This document shows positions 1 to 7,491 of a stretch of 9,916 nucleotides of DNA, in pieces. Made by a program: the position numbers and the translations under genes. The DNA comes from DASUFE01 sp036274675. GTDB lineage: Bacteria; Pseudomonadota; Gammaproteobacteria; HTCC5015. The notes under the pieces were generated by a model. That model was not told the origin of the DNA and did not search any database. It worked only from the letters and a program-made list of their open reading frames with translations. The stretch is taken from contig DASUFE010000091.1 of assembly GCA_036274675.1 (NCBI GenBank), forward strand, positions 1-9,916. The letters are read 5' to 3'. Numbering within the stretch: position 1 is the first letter of the stretch; every line of letters starts with the position of its first letter.

Positions 1-2352
1 CTCGAAATCGGGCACAGCGTGCGCACCTGCGCCGAATGCGCGATCGAAGCGACGCGTGACGTCACCGTAGTCACCAACCTGCTGGAATCGCGCCTGCTGG
101 CGGGCCCGGCGGAACTGCTGGACAAGATGCGTGAAGTCACGGCCGAGAGCCGGATCTGGTCGAAGGAGGATTTCTTCAAGGCCAAACTGGCGGAGCAGGA
201 ACAACGCCATAAAAAATTCGATGAGACCGCCTACCGACTTGAGCCAAACCTGAAAGAAGGTCCCGGCGGCTTACGCGACATCCAGACCATCTTCTGGGTA
301 GCCAAGCGCTATTTCGGCGCCGCGCGCCTGGAAGACCTCACCCGGCTCGGTTTCCTGACCCAGGAGGAGCTTGACGCGCTGATCAGCGGGCGGCGTCTGT
401 TGTGGAAAATCCGCTTCGCGCTGCATATCGCCTCGGGGCATCACGAAGACCGCCTGCTGTTCAACCACCAGCGCGAACTGGCCGAGCAATTCGGCTATCA
501 GGACCAGGAACATAATCTCGCGGTCGAGCAGTTTATGCAAAACTACTATAGAGCGGTCACCGAACTGGAACGGCTAAATGAAATGCTGTTGCAGTTGCTC
601 TATGAGGCTATCGAACACAGGGGCGCGAAAGACAAACCCAGAACCATCAACGAGCGCTTCGTCGCGGTCCACGGCTACCTGCAGGCCGCGCATGCCCGGG
701 TATTCGCGGAATACCCTCCCGCGCTGCTGGAAATCTTTCTGCTCAAGCAACGCCACCCGGAAATCAAGGGTGTCGCGGCGCAGACAATCCGCCTGATCCG
801 CAATCACCGCCATCTCATCGACCAGAAATTCCGCGACGATCTGGTGAACCGCGAATTATTCATGGCGATCCTGAAGGAGCCCCACGGGATCAGCCATGAA
901 TTGCGGCGCATGAACCGCTACGGCGTGCTGGCGGCCTATCTGCCGGAATTCGAGAATATCGTCGGGCGCATGCAGTACGACCTGTTCCATATTTATACCG
1001 TCGACGTGCATACCCTGTTCGTGCTGCGCAACGTGCGGCGTTTCAGCGTGCCGGAGCACGCGCACTGGCAACCGGCCTGCACCGATATCTTCCCGACTCT
1101 CGAACATCCCGAGATCCTTTATATCGCTGCGCTGTTTCACGATATCGCCAAGGGTCGCGGCGGCGATCACTCCGAGCTCGGCGCCAAGGATGTCGAGAAA
1201 TTCTGCAAAAATCACGATATCAGCCAGAGCAACATGCGGCTGATCCAGTGGCTGGTGCAGAACCATCTGCTGATGTCGATGACCGCCCAGCGCAAGGATA
1301 TCAGCGATCCGGCGGTTATCCACGATTTCGCGCTCAAGGTCGGCGACCAGAAAACCCTGAACTACATATACCTGCTGACCGTGGCGGATATCAGCGCGAC
1401 CAATCCGGAGCTGATGACCTCCTGGCGTTCGCGCCTGCTGCTGGAACTCTACCTGCGCACCAAGCACGTATTCCGCCATGGGCTGGCCAAACCGGTTGAC
1501 GCCGGCATCCGCATCCGCGAACGCCAGGACGAGGCCTTCGAAATGCTGCAGAAAAAGCGCAAGAGCCTTGCCAGCAGCCTGCTGCCCTTTCTCGGGAAAA
1601 AGGGACCGACGCTCGAGACCTGCCGGAAAATCTGGGCCGACTTCGGCGACGACTATTTCCTGCGACACGCGCCGGAAGAGATCGCCTGGCATACCGAGGC
1701 CATCGCGGCAGCCAAGCCTTACGAGCTGCCGTTGGTGCTGATCAATCGCGAGGTGGTGCGCGGCACCACCCCCATTTTCATCTATTCCCGCGACAACGAC
1801 CATTTCTTCGCGATCACCACCAGCGTGATGACGCGCCTCGGCCTCAATATCGTCGATGCCCGCATTATCACTTCGAAAAGCGGCTTCACGCTGGATACCT
1901 ATCTGGTGCTGGACGAGCATAACAGGCCCATTACCGACGAAACCCGTATCGCCGAAATCCACCAGTTGTTGAGCGGCGGTATCCGGCAGCGCGGCCAATT
2001 ACCCGACATACCGCCCCGCGCCGTCCCGCGGCAACTGAAACACTTCAACACACCGACCCGCGTCACCGCCGAAGACGACAGCGATGGGCGTCATACCCTG
2101 CTCGAAGTTATCGCCGCGGACCGTCCTGGACTGCTGGCGCGCATCGGCCGTGCCTTTCTCGAACGCAATATCCGTGTGCACAACGCCAAAATCAGCACCG
2201 TCGGCGCCAATGCGGAAAACATCTTTATCGTGAGTGATATGCGCAACCAGCCGATCAAGGAACCGGCGGAACGGGAGGCCCTGATCGCAGCGCTGCACCG
2301 TCATATCGATGCGCAAACTCAAGGTACTGCCGCCGCTGCTTACAATATTTGA
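1..2352 (+). CDS. glnD: Bifunctional PII uridylyltransferase / uridylyl-removing enzyme GlnD, 5' end missing
   Basis: GlnD is the cytoplasmic glutamine sensor. It adds UMP to PII proteins (GlnB/GlnK) when glutamine is low and removes it when glutamine is high, setting glutamine synthetase and Ntr activity. The frame is open from base 1 (LEIGHSVRT, matching E. coli LEVGHSVRT), so the gene starts upstream; the GTG at 19 is internal. The 783 visible codons compare with about 890 in E. coli, so roughly the first 110-140 residues, including the nucleotidyltransferase catalytic motif, are outside the window. Visible codons 1 to about 215 hold the rest of the transferase and its helical domain (NLEPN-like and GPGGLRDI motifs). 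The HD hydrolase domain carries FHDIAKGRGGDHS with H380/D381. Two C-terminal ACT domains that bind glutamine follow, at about 591-665 and 700-775 (DRPGLLARIG). No frameshift is seen. The identification is secure. Confidence 0.97.
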   Translation, partial: LEIGHSVRTCAECAIEATRDVTVVTNLLESRLLAGPAELLDKMREVTAESRIWSKEDFFKAKLAEQEQRHKKFDETAYRLEPNLKEGPGGLRDIQTIFWVAKRYFGAARLEDLTRLGFLTQEELDALISGRRLLWKIRFALHIASGHHEDRLLFNHQRELAEQFGYQDQEHNLAVEQFMQNYYRAVTELERLNEMLLQLLYEAIEHRGAKDKPRTINERFVAVHGYLQAAHARVFAEYPPALLEIFLLKQRHPEIKGVAAQTIRLIRNHRHLIDQKFRDDLVNRELFMAILKEPHGISHELRRMNRYGVLAAYLPEFENIVGRMQYDLFHIYTVDVHTLFVLRNVRRFSVPEHAHWQPACTDIFPTLEHPEILYIAALFHDIAKGRGGDHSELGAKDVEKFCKNHDISQSNMRLIQWLVQNHLLMSMTAQRKDISDPAVIHDFALKVGDQKTLNYIYLLTVADISATNPELMTSWRSRLLLELYLRTKHVFRHGLAKPVDAGIRIRERQDEAFEMLQKKRKSLASSLLPFLGKKGPTLETCRKIWADFGDDYFLRHAPEEIAWHTEAIAAAKPYELPLVLINREVVRGTTPIFIYSRDNDHFFAITTSVMTRLGLNIVDARIITSKSGFTLDTYLVLDEHNRPITDETRIAEIHQLLSGGIRQRGQLPDIPPRAVPRQLKHFNTPTRVTAEDDSDGRHTLLEVIAADRPGLLARIGRAFLERNIRVHNAKISTVGANAENIFIVSDMRNQPIKEPAEREALIAALHRHIDAQTQGTAAAAYNI

Positions 2353-2359
2353 TTGCTCA

Positions 2360-2386
2360 CGCCCGGGCCGGAATGGACGCCGGGCG
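2360..2386 (+). terminator. GC-rich hairpin after glnD, no T-tract
   Basis: CGCCCGG (2360-2366) can pair with CCGGGCG (2380-2386) across a 13-nt loop, 8 nt after the glnD stop. No run of T follows, so this is not a classic intrinsic terminator. It may only attenuate or protect mRNA, or mean nothing. The remaining 76 bases up to dapE contain a TATATC at 2418-2423 that could be a -10 element, but no matching -35 is visible. It is therefore open whether dapE has its own promoter. Confidence 0.2.
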
Positions 2387-2462
2387 ACCCCCTGCGTAAA
2401 AATAACTGGCCTCCACCTATATCTTCCATGAAAATACGCGCAGTAATGTTGAGACAGGTTTC

Positions 2463-3596
2463 ATGGCGGACTCCCCTACTTTAGCACTGGCCAAAACACT
2501 GATCGCGCAGAGTTCGGTCACACCGGATGATGCCGGCTGCCAGCGACTGCTGGCCGAACGGCTGCAAACGCTCGGTTTCAAAATCGAACCGCTGCGCTTC
2601 GGCCAAGTGGATAACCTGTGGGCCCGGCGCGGCGACAAGGGGCCTCTGTTCGTTTTCGCCGGCCACACCGACGTGGTGCCGACCGGTCCCCTTCCCCAAT
2701 GGCAAAGCAATCCCTTCGAGCCCGCGGTGCGCGACGGCAAACTTTACGGCCGCGGCGCCGCCGACATGAAAGGCAGTCTCGCCGCGATGATTGTTGCAAC
2801 CGAACAATTTGTGCAGCAACATCCGCGACACCGGGGCAGCATCGGTTTCCTGCTGACCAGCGACGAGGAAGGCCCCGCCCTCGATGGCACGGTCAAAGTG
2901 GTGGAGCACCTGCTCGCGCGCCAGGAACGCATCGACTGGTGCCTGGTGGGGGAACCGACCTGCACTGATAAAGTCGGCGATACCATCAAGAACGGACGCC
3001 GCGGATCACTCTCGGGAATCCTGAGCATATATGGCCAGCAGGGCCATGTCGCCTACCCGCACATGGCTGATAATCCCGTACACCGGGCCGCACCGGCGCT
3101 GGCCGAATTGTGCGCGATCGAATGGGACCGGGGCAACGAGCACTTTCCGCCGACGACATTCCAGATCTCGAATATCCACGCCGGCACCGGCGCCGATAAC
3201 GTCATTCCCGGCGAATTGAAAGTGCATTTCAATTTTCGTTATTCAACCGCCGTCACCCATGGCGGCCTCCAGGAACGCGTCGAATCGCTGCTCAGGAAAC
3301 ACAAGCTCAAGTACCGGCTCGACTGGACACTCTCGGGTCACCCCTTCCTGACCTCGAAGGGCGAGCTGATCGATGCCGTAACACAGGCGATCCGGTCCGA
3401 AACGGGAATCGAGACCGAACTGTCCACCGCCGGCGGCACGTCCGACGGGCGCTTTATCGCGCCCACCGGCGCGCAGGTGGTGGAACTGGGCCCCGTCAAC
3501 GCTACAATCCACAAGATCAATGAATGCGTAGCCATCGAAGAGCTTGAAAAACTGACGGCGATCTACCACCGGACCCTGCAGAACCTTCTAGCCTGA
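2463..3596 (+). CDS. dapE: Succinyl-diaminopimelate desuccinylase DapE
   Basis: DapE is a cytoplasmic di-zinc M20 hydrolase. It cleaves N-succinyl-L,L-diaminopimelate to L,L-diaminopimelate and succinate in the succinylase route to lysine and peptidoglycan meso-DAP. At 377 aa it has the normal length. The metal and catalytic set is complete and shifted by one residue from Haemophilus influenzae DapE: H68 and D70 in GHTDVVPTGP, D101 in GRGAADMKG, the catalytic base E135 with metal ligand E136 in TSDEEGP, E164 in GEPTC, and H350 near the C-terminus. The dimerisation domain lies roughly between residues 180 and 295. The ATG at 2463 gives the family N-terminus (MADSPTLALAKTLI) and has only a weak purine site (GAGACAGG at 2451-2458). 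It lies 110 bp after glnD, a neighbourhood common in gammaproteobacteria. Its 3' end overlaps the opposing transporter gene by 9 bp. Confidence 0.97.
   Translation: MADSPTLALAKTLIAQSSVTPDDAGCQRLLAERLQTLGFKIEPLRFGQVDNLWARRGDKGPLFVFAGHTDVVPTGPLPQWQSNPFEPAVRDGKLYGRGAADMKGSLAAMIVATEQFVQQHPRHRGSIGFLLTSDEEGPALDGTVKVVEHLLARQERIDWCLVGEPTCTDKVGDTIKNGRRGSLSGILSIYGQQGHVAYPHMADNPVHRAAPALAELCAIEWDRGNEHFPPTTFQISNIHAGTGADNVIPGELKVHFNFRYSTAVTHGGLQERVESLLRKHKLKYRLDWTLSGHPFLTSKGELIDAVTQAIRSETGIETELSTAGGTSDGRFIAPTGAQVVELGPVNATIHKINECVAIEELEKLTAIYHRTLQNLLA
3547..3571 (-). terminator. Weak hairpin plus T5 antisense to the end of dapE, possible end of the transporter operon
   Basis: On the minus strand CGGTG (3571-3567) can pair with CGCCG (3560-3556; four Watson-Crick pairs and one G-T) around a 6-nt loop, followed by TCAG and TTTTT (3551-3547). 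It lies 17-41 bases beyond the last transporter stop, where a terminator is expected, but inside dapE coding sequence. The stem is short, so this is a weak candidate and could be chance. Confidence 0.18.
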
Positions 3597-4628
3597 AACG
3601 CTCTTCTTCGTGGCGCTCCCCGCCGCCAGTTCTTCGACAAACACCTCTCCGGCGAAATGACACGCAATTTTGTGTTCGGCGCTGCCGCCCGCCCTCGCCT
3701 GCAGCAAAGGCTCTTCGCGTCTGCAAATCTCCTGGACGAAAGGACAACGCGTATGGAACCGGCATGCGGCAGGCGGATTGATTGGAGAAGGCACATCCCC
3801 CGCAAAGGCGTGCAGTGGCTTGCGAGAGACCGGATCGGGAACGGGAATGGCGGCAATCAATGACTGGGTATAGGGATGCAAGGGACGACGGTACAATGTT
3901 TCAGCATCAGCTGTCTCCACGATTTTACCAAGATACATAACGGCAATCCGGTCCGAAATATGCTTCACCACCGACAGGTCATGCGCGATGAATATCAGCG
4001 TCAAACCCATCTCCCGCTGCAAACTCATCAGCAAGTTGAGAATCTGCGACTGTATGGAAACATCCAGCGCCGACACGGCCTCATCGCAGACCAGAAGTTT
4101 CGGCTGCAAGGCGATAGCTCTCGCTATACCTATCCGTTGGCGCTGTCCACCCGAGAATTCATGCGGGAATCGATGCGCCACATCCTCGTTCAAACCCACG
4201 CGCTTTAATAACATCGCGACCTGAGCTTTCCGCTCTGACTCTGATCCAATGGCATGAATCAAAAAAGGTTCTTCCAGGGTATTGCCGACGGGATGTCTAG
4301 GGTTCAACGAATCCGAAGGGTCTTGAAAAATCATCTGCATCTTGCGCCGCAAGGGCTTCAATTCCCTGTTGCGCAACGAACCAATGTCGGCTCCTTCAAA
4401 CTCAATCGACCCAGAAGTGAGCTCCTCGAGACGCATTATGCAACGCGCCAAGGTGCTCTTACCGCAGCCCGACTCACCGACGATGCCGAGAGTTTCCCCA
4501 ACGTTAACGGAAAGCGATACATCATCCACGGCATGTACTACCGCGACCTGTCGCAGCAACACCCCTCGCCGTACCGGATAATGCTTTTTGATTTCCGATA
4601 ACTTTAGTAAAACATGATCAATCGTCAT
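3588..4628 (-). CDS. Peptide ABC importer ATPase, OppF/DppF type (matches the C-terminal half of YejF)
   Basis: This is a cytoplasmic ATPase of a peptide importer, expected to pair with the ATPase encoded just upstream and power the two permeases. From the ATG at 4628 it has 346 aa with all ABC motifs: Walker A GESGCGKST at 51-59, Q-loop Q102, signature SGGQ at 159-162, Walker B ending in D182/E183, and switch His H216. The C-terminal oligopeptide extension follows (about 255-325). It has four cysteines in the pattern C-x5-C-x6-C...C (CRFHTRCPFVQEIC, then ACHF), the type shown to hold a 4Fe-4S cluster in M. tuberculosis OppD. The start at 4628 gives the usual family distance to KKHYPVRRG. It overlaps the upstream gene by 11 nt and has no clear Shine-Dalgarno site, suggesting translational coupling. 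In-frame ATGs at 4637 and up to 4673 are alternatives. The last gene of the operon, it ends inside the dapE stop region. Confidence 0.93.
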   Translation of the reverse strand: MTIDHVLLKLSEIKKHYPVRRGVLLRQVAVVHAVDDVSLSVNVGETLGIVGESGCGKSTLARCIMRLEELTSGSIEFEGADIGSLRNRELKPLRRKMQMIFQDPSDSLNPRHPVGNTLEEPFLIHAIGSESERKAQVAMLLKRVGLNEDVAHRFPHEFSGGQRQRIGIARAIALQPKLLVCDEAVSALDVSIQSQILNLLMSLQREMGLTLIFIAHDLSVVKHISDRIAVMYLGKIVETADAETLYRRPLHPYTQSLIAAIPVPDPVSRKPLHAFAGDVPSPINPPAACRFHTRCPFVQEICRREEPLLQARAGGSAEHKIACHFAGEVFVEELAAGSATKKSVSG

Positions 4629-5616
4629 AGAGTTCATGCCAACGGATACATGCAGCAACATGGTCTTCATCAACTACAAACAGTTCCGGATCCGCATCAG
4701 CGCATTGTGGAATAGCCCAGTTACAGCGGTCCCTGAAACGGCATCCTCCCGGTAAATTTCTTAAGCTGGGCACGGTACCCTTAATCGTTTTTAATTCGGT
4801 TTTCGCACCTCCCGCCAATGCAGGAATCGCTTGCAATAAGCCAAGCGTGTAAGGGTGTCGGGGGAGTTCGAACAATTGCCTGAGGGGAGATTTTTCGATT
4901 ATGCGTCCTGCGTACATTACCGCGACGCGATCGCAGATTTGAGCGACAACGCCGAGATCGTGCGTAATGAATATCACCGACATCCCCATCTCGCTCTGCA
5001 AACCCTTGATCAAGTCTAAAATCTGCGCCTGCATTGTAACGTCGAGGGCCGTCGTGGGTTCATCCGCAATCAAAATATCAGGCTTGCATGCCAGCGCCAT
5101 GGCAATCATGACGCGTTGCGACATGCCACCGGAAAGCTGATGTGGATACTCTTCCATGCGTTGCGCCGCGGCAGGGATGCCGACTTTATGCAGCTGTTCC
5201 AGGCACGCCTTGCGAATCGCTACCCGATCCATGTCCGGGAAATGCAGCTCATAGACCTCCGCCAGCTGATTTCCAATTTTCTGGACGGGATTGAGGGCCG
5301 TCATCGGCTCCTGAAATATCATCGCGATCCGTCTGCCGCGCAATAAATACATCTCACTAACCGGCTGCGCCAGGATATCCTTCCCGTTGAACACTATCTG
5401 GCCCGATTCAATACTCCCCGCAGGCTGAGGCAGCAAACGCATGATCGACAACGCGGTGATGCTCTTGCCGCATCCCGACTCGCCGACCAGGCCCAGGGTT
5501 TCGCCCGGGAACAGGTCGAGGTTCACATCGCTTAAAACCCGGACATATCCATCGTCTGTATCAAATCCGACCGACAGATTACGTACGGATAACAAGGCGC
5601 TCCCGGTTTGCGACAT
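4618..5616 (-). CDS. Peptide ABC importer ATPase, OppD/DppD type (matches the N-terminal half of YejF)
   Basis: This is the first of two separate nucleotide-binding subunits. From the ATG at 5616 it has 332 aa. Visible motifs are Walker A GESGCGKS (45-52), Q-loop Q102 in IFQEPMTALNP, signature LSGGM (161-165), Walker B ILIADEP with D185/E186, and switch His H219 in ITHDLG. LSGGMSQR is typical of OppD/DppD, whereas the partner has FSGGQRQR. The C-terminal extension carries cysteines C292, C298, C305 and C323, the same four-cysteine pattern as in the partner. The start shares one base with the stop of the binding-protein gene (TGATG), a classic coupling arrangement; an alternative GTG at 5619 would overlap by 4 nt. 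In E. coli the equivalent YejF is one fused protein with both ATPase halves. Here the halves are separate genes overlapping by 11 nt. Confidence 0.93.
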   Translation of the reverse strand: MSQTGSALLSVRNLSVGFDTDDGYVRVLSDVNLDLFPGETLGLVGESGCGKSITALSIMRLLPQPAGSIESGQIVFNGKDILAQPVSEMYLLRGRRIAMIFQEPMTALNPVQKIGNQLAEVYELHFPDMDRVAIRKACLEQLHKVGIPAAAQRMEEYPHQLSGGMSQRVMIAMALACKPDILIADEPTTALDVTMQAQILDLIKGLQSEMGMSVIFITHDLGVVAQICDRVAVMYAGRIIEKSPLRQLFELPRHPYTLGLLQAIPALAGGAKTELKTIKGTVPSLRNLPGGCRFRDRCNWAIPQCADADPELFVVDEDHVAACIRWHELYDD

Positions 5617-7478
5617 CACTTAACCCGGTATCTTGTGTCAATAATCGTAACCGGCTCGAATTTCTCTCCCGCCTTCCTGGCCGCCAGCGTGCGTTCCTTC
5701 TCTTCCTCATCAATCCAGAACAACCCAAAGTCGCCATATGGGAACAGGTATTCCGCCATTTTAGGCCCATGAAAATCAGGCAACTTCAGCCAGCGCCAAT
5801 AACTGTATCGGGTATAGGGCACATAATAGTCCGGCGTATAGATGCACAGGTCGTGAATTTTTGCGGCGGTCTCCCTCGCCAAACGTTTACGCTCCTCCTC
5901 TTCGGTGCCAAACCGGTAACGATCTATAAGGTCGTCCAGCGCCGGATCGGCAACATTGCTGTAATTGTTTGTATTAGGTATATGCGCATTGTCTGAGTGA
6001 AATAAAGACCAGAACTCCGGCCTGAATGTGGGGCCGAGCGCCATGTATGCAACTTGATGCTTTTTGTCTCTGTACAACTTATGCAGAGCCTCTGAATCCT
6101 TCAAGGAAAGGTTGATTTCAACGCCTGCCTTTTTGGCTTCCTCGCGCAGCAGAACAAACCGCTCGGTCAGATTATCCTGACCATAATCAATGGTAACCGA
6201 CAGGCGCTTGCCGTCCTTAACGCGGATTCCATCCGGACCACGCTCAATCCATCCCGCCTTTTTAAAGAATTCATCCGCTTTCCCAAGATCATATTCACGG
6301 GCACGGATTTGGTTATTGGTATAATCGCCATAACCTTTAAAAATCGTATGCTGCCTTTCGTAGTCGCCTCTTAGCAATTCGTCAATTATTTTCTGGATAT
6401 TCAGCGAGTGTTCGAAGCCGCACCGCACATTTATATCCCTGAATAATTCATAGTCCGTATTCAGGAAATAACCCTGAATTCTCTGGGGCGTGTCATTGTA
6501 AAACTGGATTTTATGAATATAGCCGGCATCGTAATCGCTACCTGTCGCTTTTTCGTGCCAATAGTCAGGCCATGGCATCCAATATTCATCCAGCTCGCCC
6601 TTGAGAAAGTGCTGAAAAGCAATCTGTAACTCCCGAATCACCTGAACGTGGATAACATCCACGTTATAACGGTTCTTGTAATACTTGTAGTCCTTGGCCC
6701 ACCAGTCCTGCTTGCGCGTAAATTCCACGTACTTGCCTTTTTTTACTTTGGTTATCTGGTAAGGACCGACATTGGGCTCCACGCGCCAGTTGTAGTCCCG
6801 AACCCAGTTTTCATCCAGCTTATGAAAATGCCATGGCGTCGGACCAAAGGAATAATAATAAAGCATATCCGATCTTGGCTTTTTACTGGTCCCGGTAATG
6901 CTGATGGTATAGTCATCGTACTTTTTGACACTGGCGATATTTTCTTCATAGTAATTGTTGGTCACCGGGTCCACGATAAATTTAGATCGCGAAAATTCGT
7001 TTGTGAACAAATAATCATCAGCCGTCACCGGCAGGCCATCCGACCATTTTGCGTTCGGGTCAAGCTTGTAGTAGACGGTAAGGCCGTCTTTGCCGTACGC
7101 CCAGTGTGTCGCCAAAGAGGGAATAAAATTCGCCGTTTCCGGATGGATCGCCACCAGACCCATTGCGCTATCGTTAACGTAGTTAGCGAATATGCCCCCG
7201 GCATCCGGCCCGCTGCTGCGCAGCGTTAGAGGAAAGCTATAAACAAAGCTCCTCAAAGTACCGCCCTTTTTCGCATCAGGCGACGAGAACACCGGATCAT
7301 CGTTGTTCGTCTCCCATATCAACCCCTCAGGCAGCGGTTCCACGGGATAAGCCGGCGGCTGCTCAACAAAGACTGTTTTATGGTTATCTACGACATCAGC
7401 ATCCTGCTCTTCAGAGCAGGCCATTAAAAACAGCAGCGCCATAATTGCCATCGCGCACAGCGCATAAGCCTTTTTCAT
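5616..7478 (-). CDS. yejA: YejA-like peptide-binding lipoprotein (SBP family 5) of the ABC importer
   Basis: This extracytoplasmic binding protein would capture peptide-like substrates and deliver them to the adjacent permeases. It has 620 aa, close to E. coli YejA (about 600). The ATG at 7478 is chosen because it follows a strong GGGGGA site and opens a lipoprotein signal: MKKAYAL, a hydrophobic core, then LMA-C21. Longer in-frame starts up to 7613 overlap the permease and spoil the signal. The mature protein begins with a Pro/Glu-rich linker (about 35-52). SPDAKKGGTLR (66-76) matches the family 5 KGG motif, and WSDGLPVTADD (145-155) is a further family signature. The domain is rich in Tyr and Trp. 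Oddities are that E. coli YejA is not a lipoprotein and that +2 is Ser, which under the Lol rule predicts the outer membrane. In E. coli yejA is first in its operon; here it is third. Family is sure; the substrate is unknown. Confidence 0.9.
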   Translation of the reverse strand: MKKAYALCAMAIMALLFLMACSEEQDADVVDNHKTVFVEQPPAYPVEPLPEGLIWETNNDDPVFSSPDAKKGGTLRSFVYSFPLTLRSSGPDAGGIFANYVNDSAMGLVAIHPETANFIPSLATHWAYGKDGLTVYYKLDPNAKWSDGLPVTADDYLFTNEFSRSKFIVDPVTNNYYEENIASVKKYDDYTISITGTSKKPRSDMLYYYSFGPTPWHFHKLDENWVRDYNWRVEPNVGPYQITKVKKGKYVEFTRKQDWWAKDYKYYKNRYNVDVIHVQVIRELQIAFQHFLKGELDEYWMPWPDYWHEKATGSDYDAGYIHKIQFYNDTPQRIQGYFLNTDYELFRDINVRCGFEHSLNIQKIIDELLRGDYERQHTIFKGYGDYTNNQIRAREYDLGKADEFFKKAGWIERGPDGIRVKDGKRLSVTIDYGQDNLTERFVLLREEAKKAGVEINLSLKDSEALHKLYRDKKHQVAYMALGPTFRPEFWSLFHSDNAHIPNTNNYSNVADPALDDLIDRYRFGTEEEERKRLARETAAKIHDLCIYTPDYYVPYTRYSYWRWLKLPDFHGPKMAEYLFPYGDFGLFWIDEEEKERTLAARKAGEKFEPVTIIDTRYRVK

Positions 7479-7484
7479 GCCGGT

Positions 7485-7490
7485 TCCCCC
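7485..7490 (-). promoter_or_regulatory. Ribosome binding site that decides the start of the binding-protein gene
   Basis: GGGGGA stands 6 nt before the ATG at 7478, inside the 13-nt gap after the permease stop (7494-7492). It is the clearest Shine-Dalgarno site in the operon. It supports both the lipoprotein start and higher expression of the binding protein than of its neighbours, which is usual for importers. Confidence 0.7.
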
Positions 7491-7491
7491 A

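Noticed and set aside
856..1998. 380-codon open frame on the minus strand inside glnD
   Set aside because: It lies wholly antisense to well-conserved GlnD, has no recognisable domain and arises easily in GC-rich coding DNA.
2428..2484. 18-codon frame beginning ATGAAAATACGC that overlaps the dapE start in another frame
   Set aside because: It has no Shine-Dalgarno site and no recognisable attenuator features; it looks like chance.
3660..3695. ACAC...GTGT hairpin followed by TTC after dapE, considered as the dapE terminator
   Set aside because: The stem is only four pairs with no T-run, and it lies in coding sequence of the opposing gene.
6648..7229. 193-codon plus-strand frame antisense to the binding-protein gene
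   Set aside because: The minus-strand product is clearly the real one (family motifs, Shine-Dalgarno site, operon spacing); the antisense product shows no family features.
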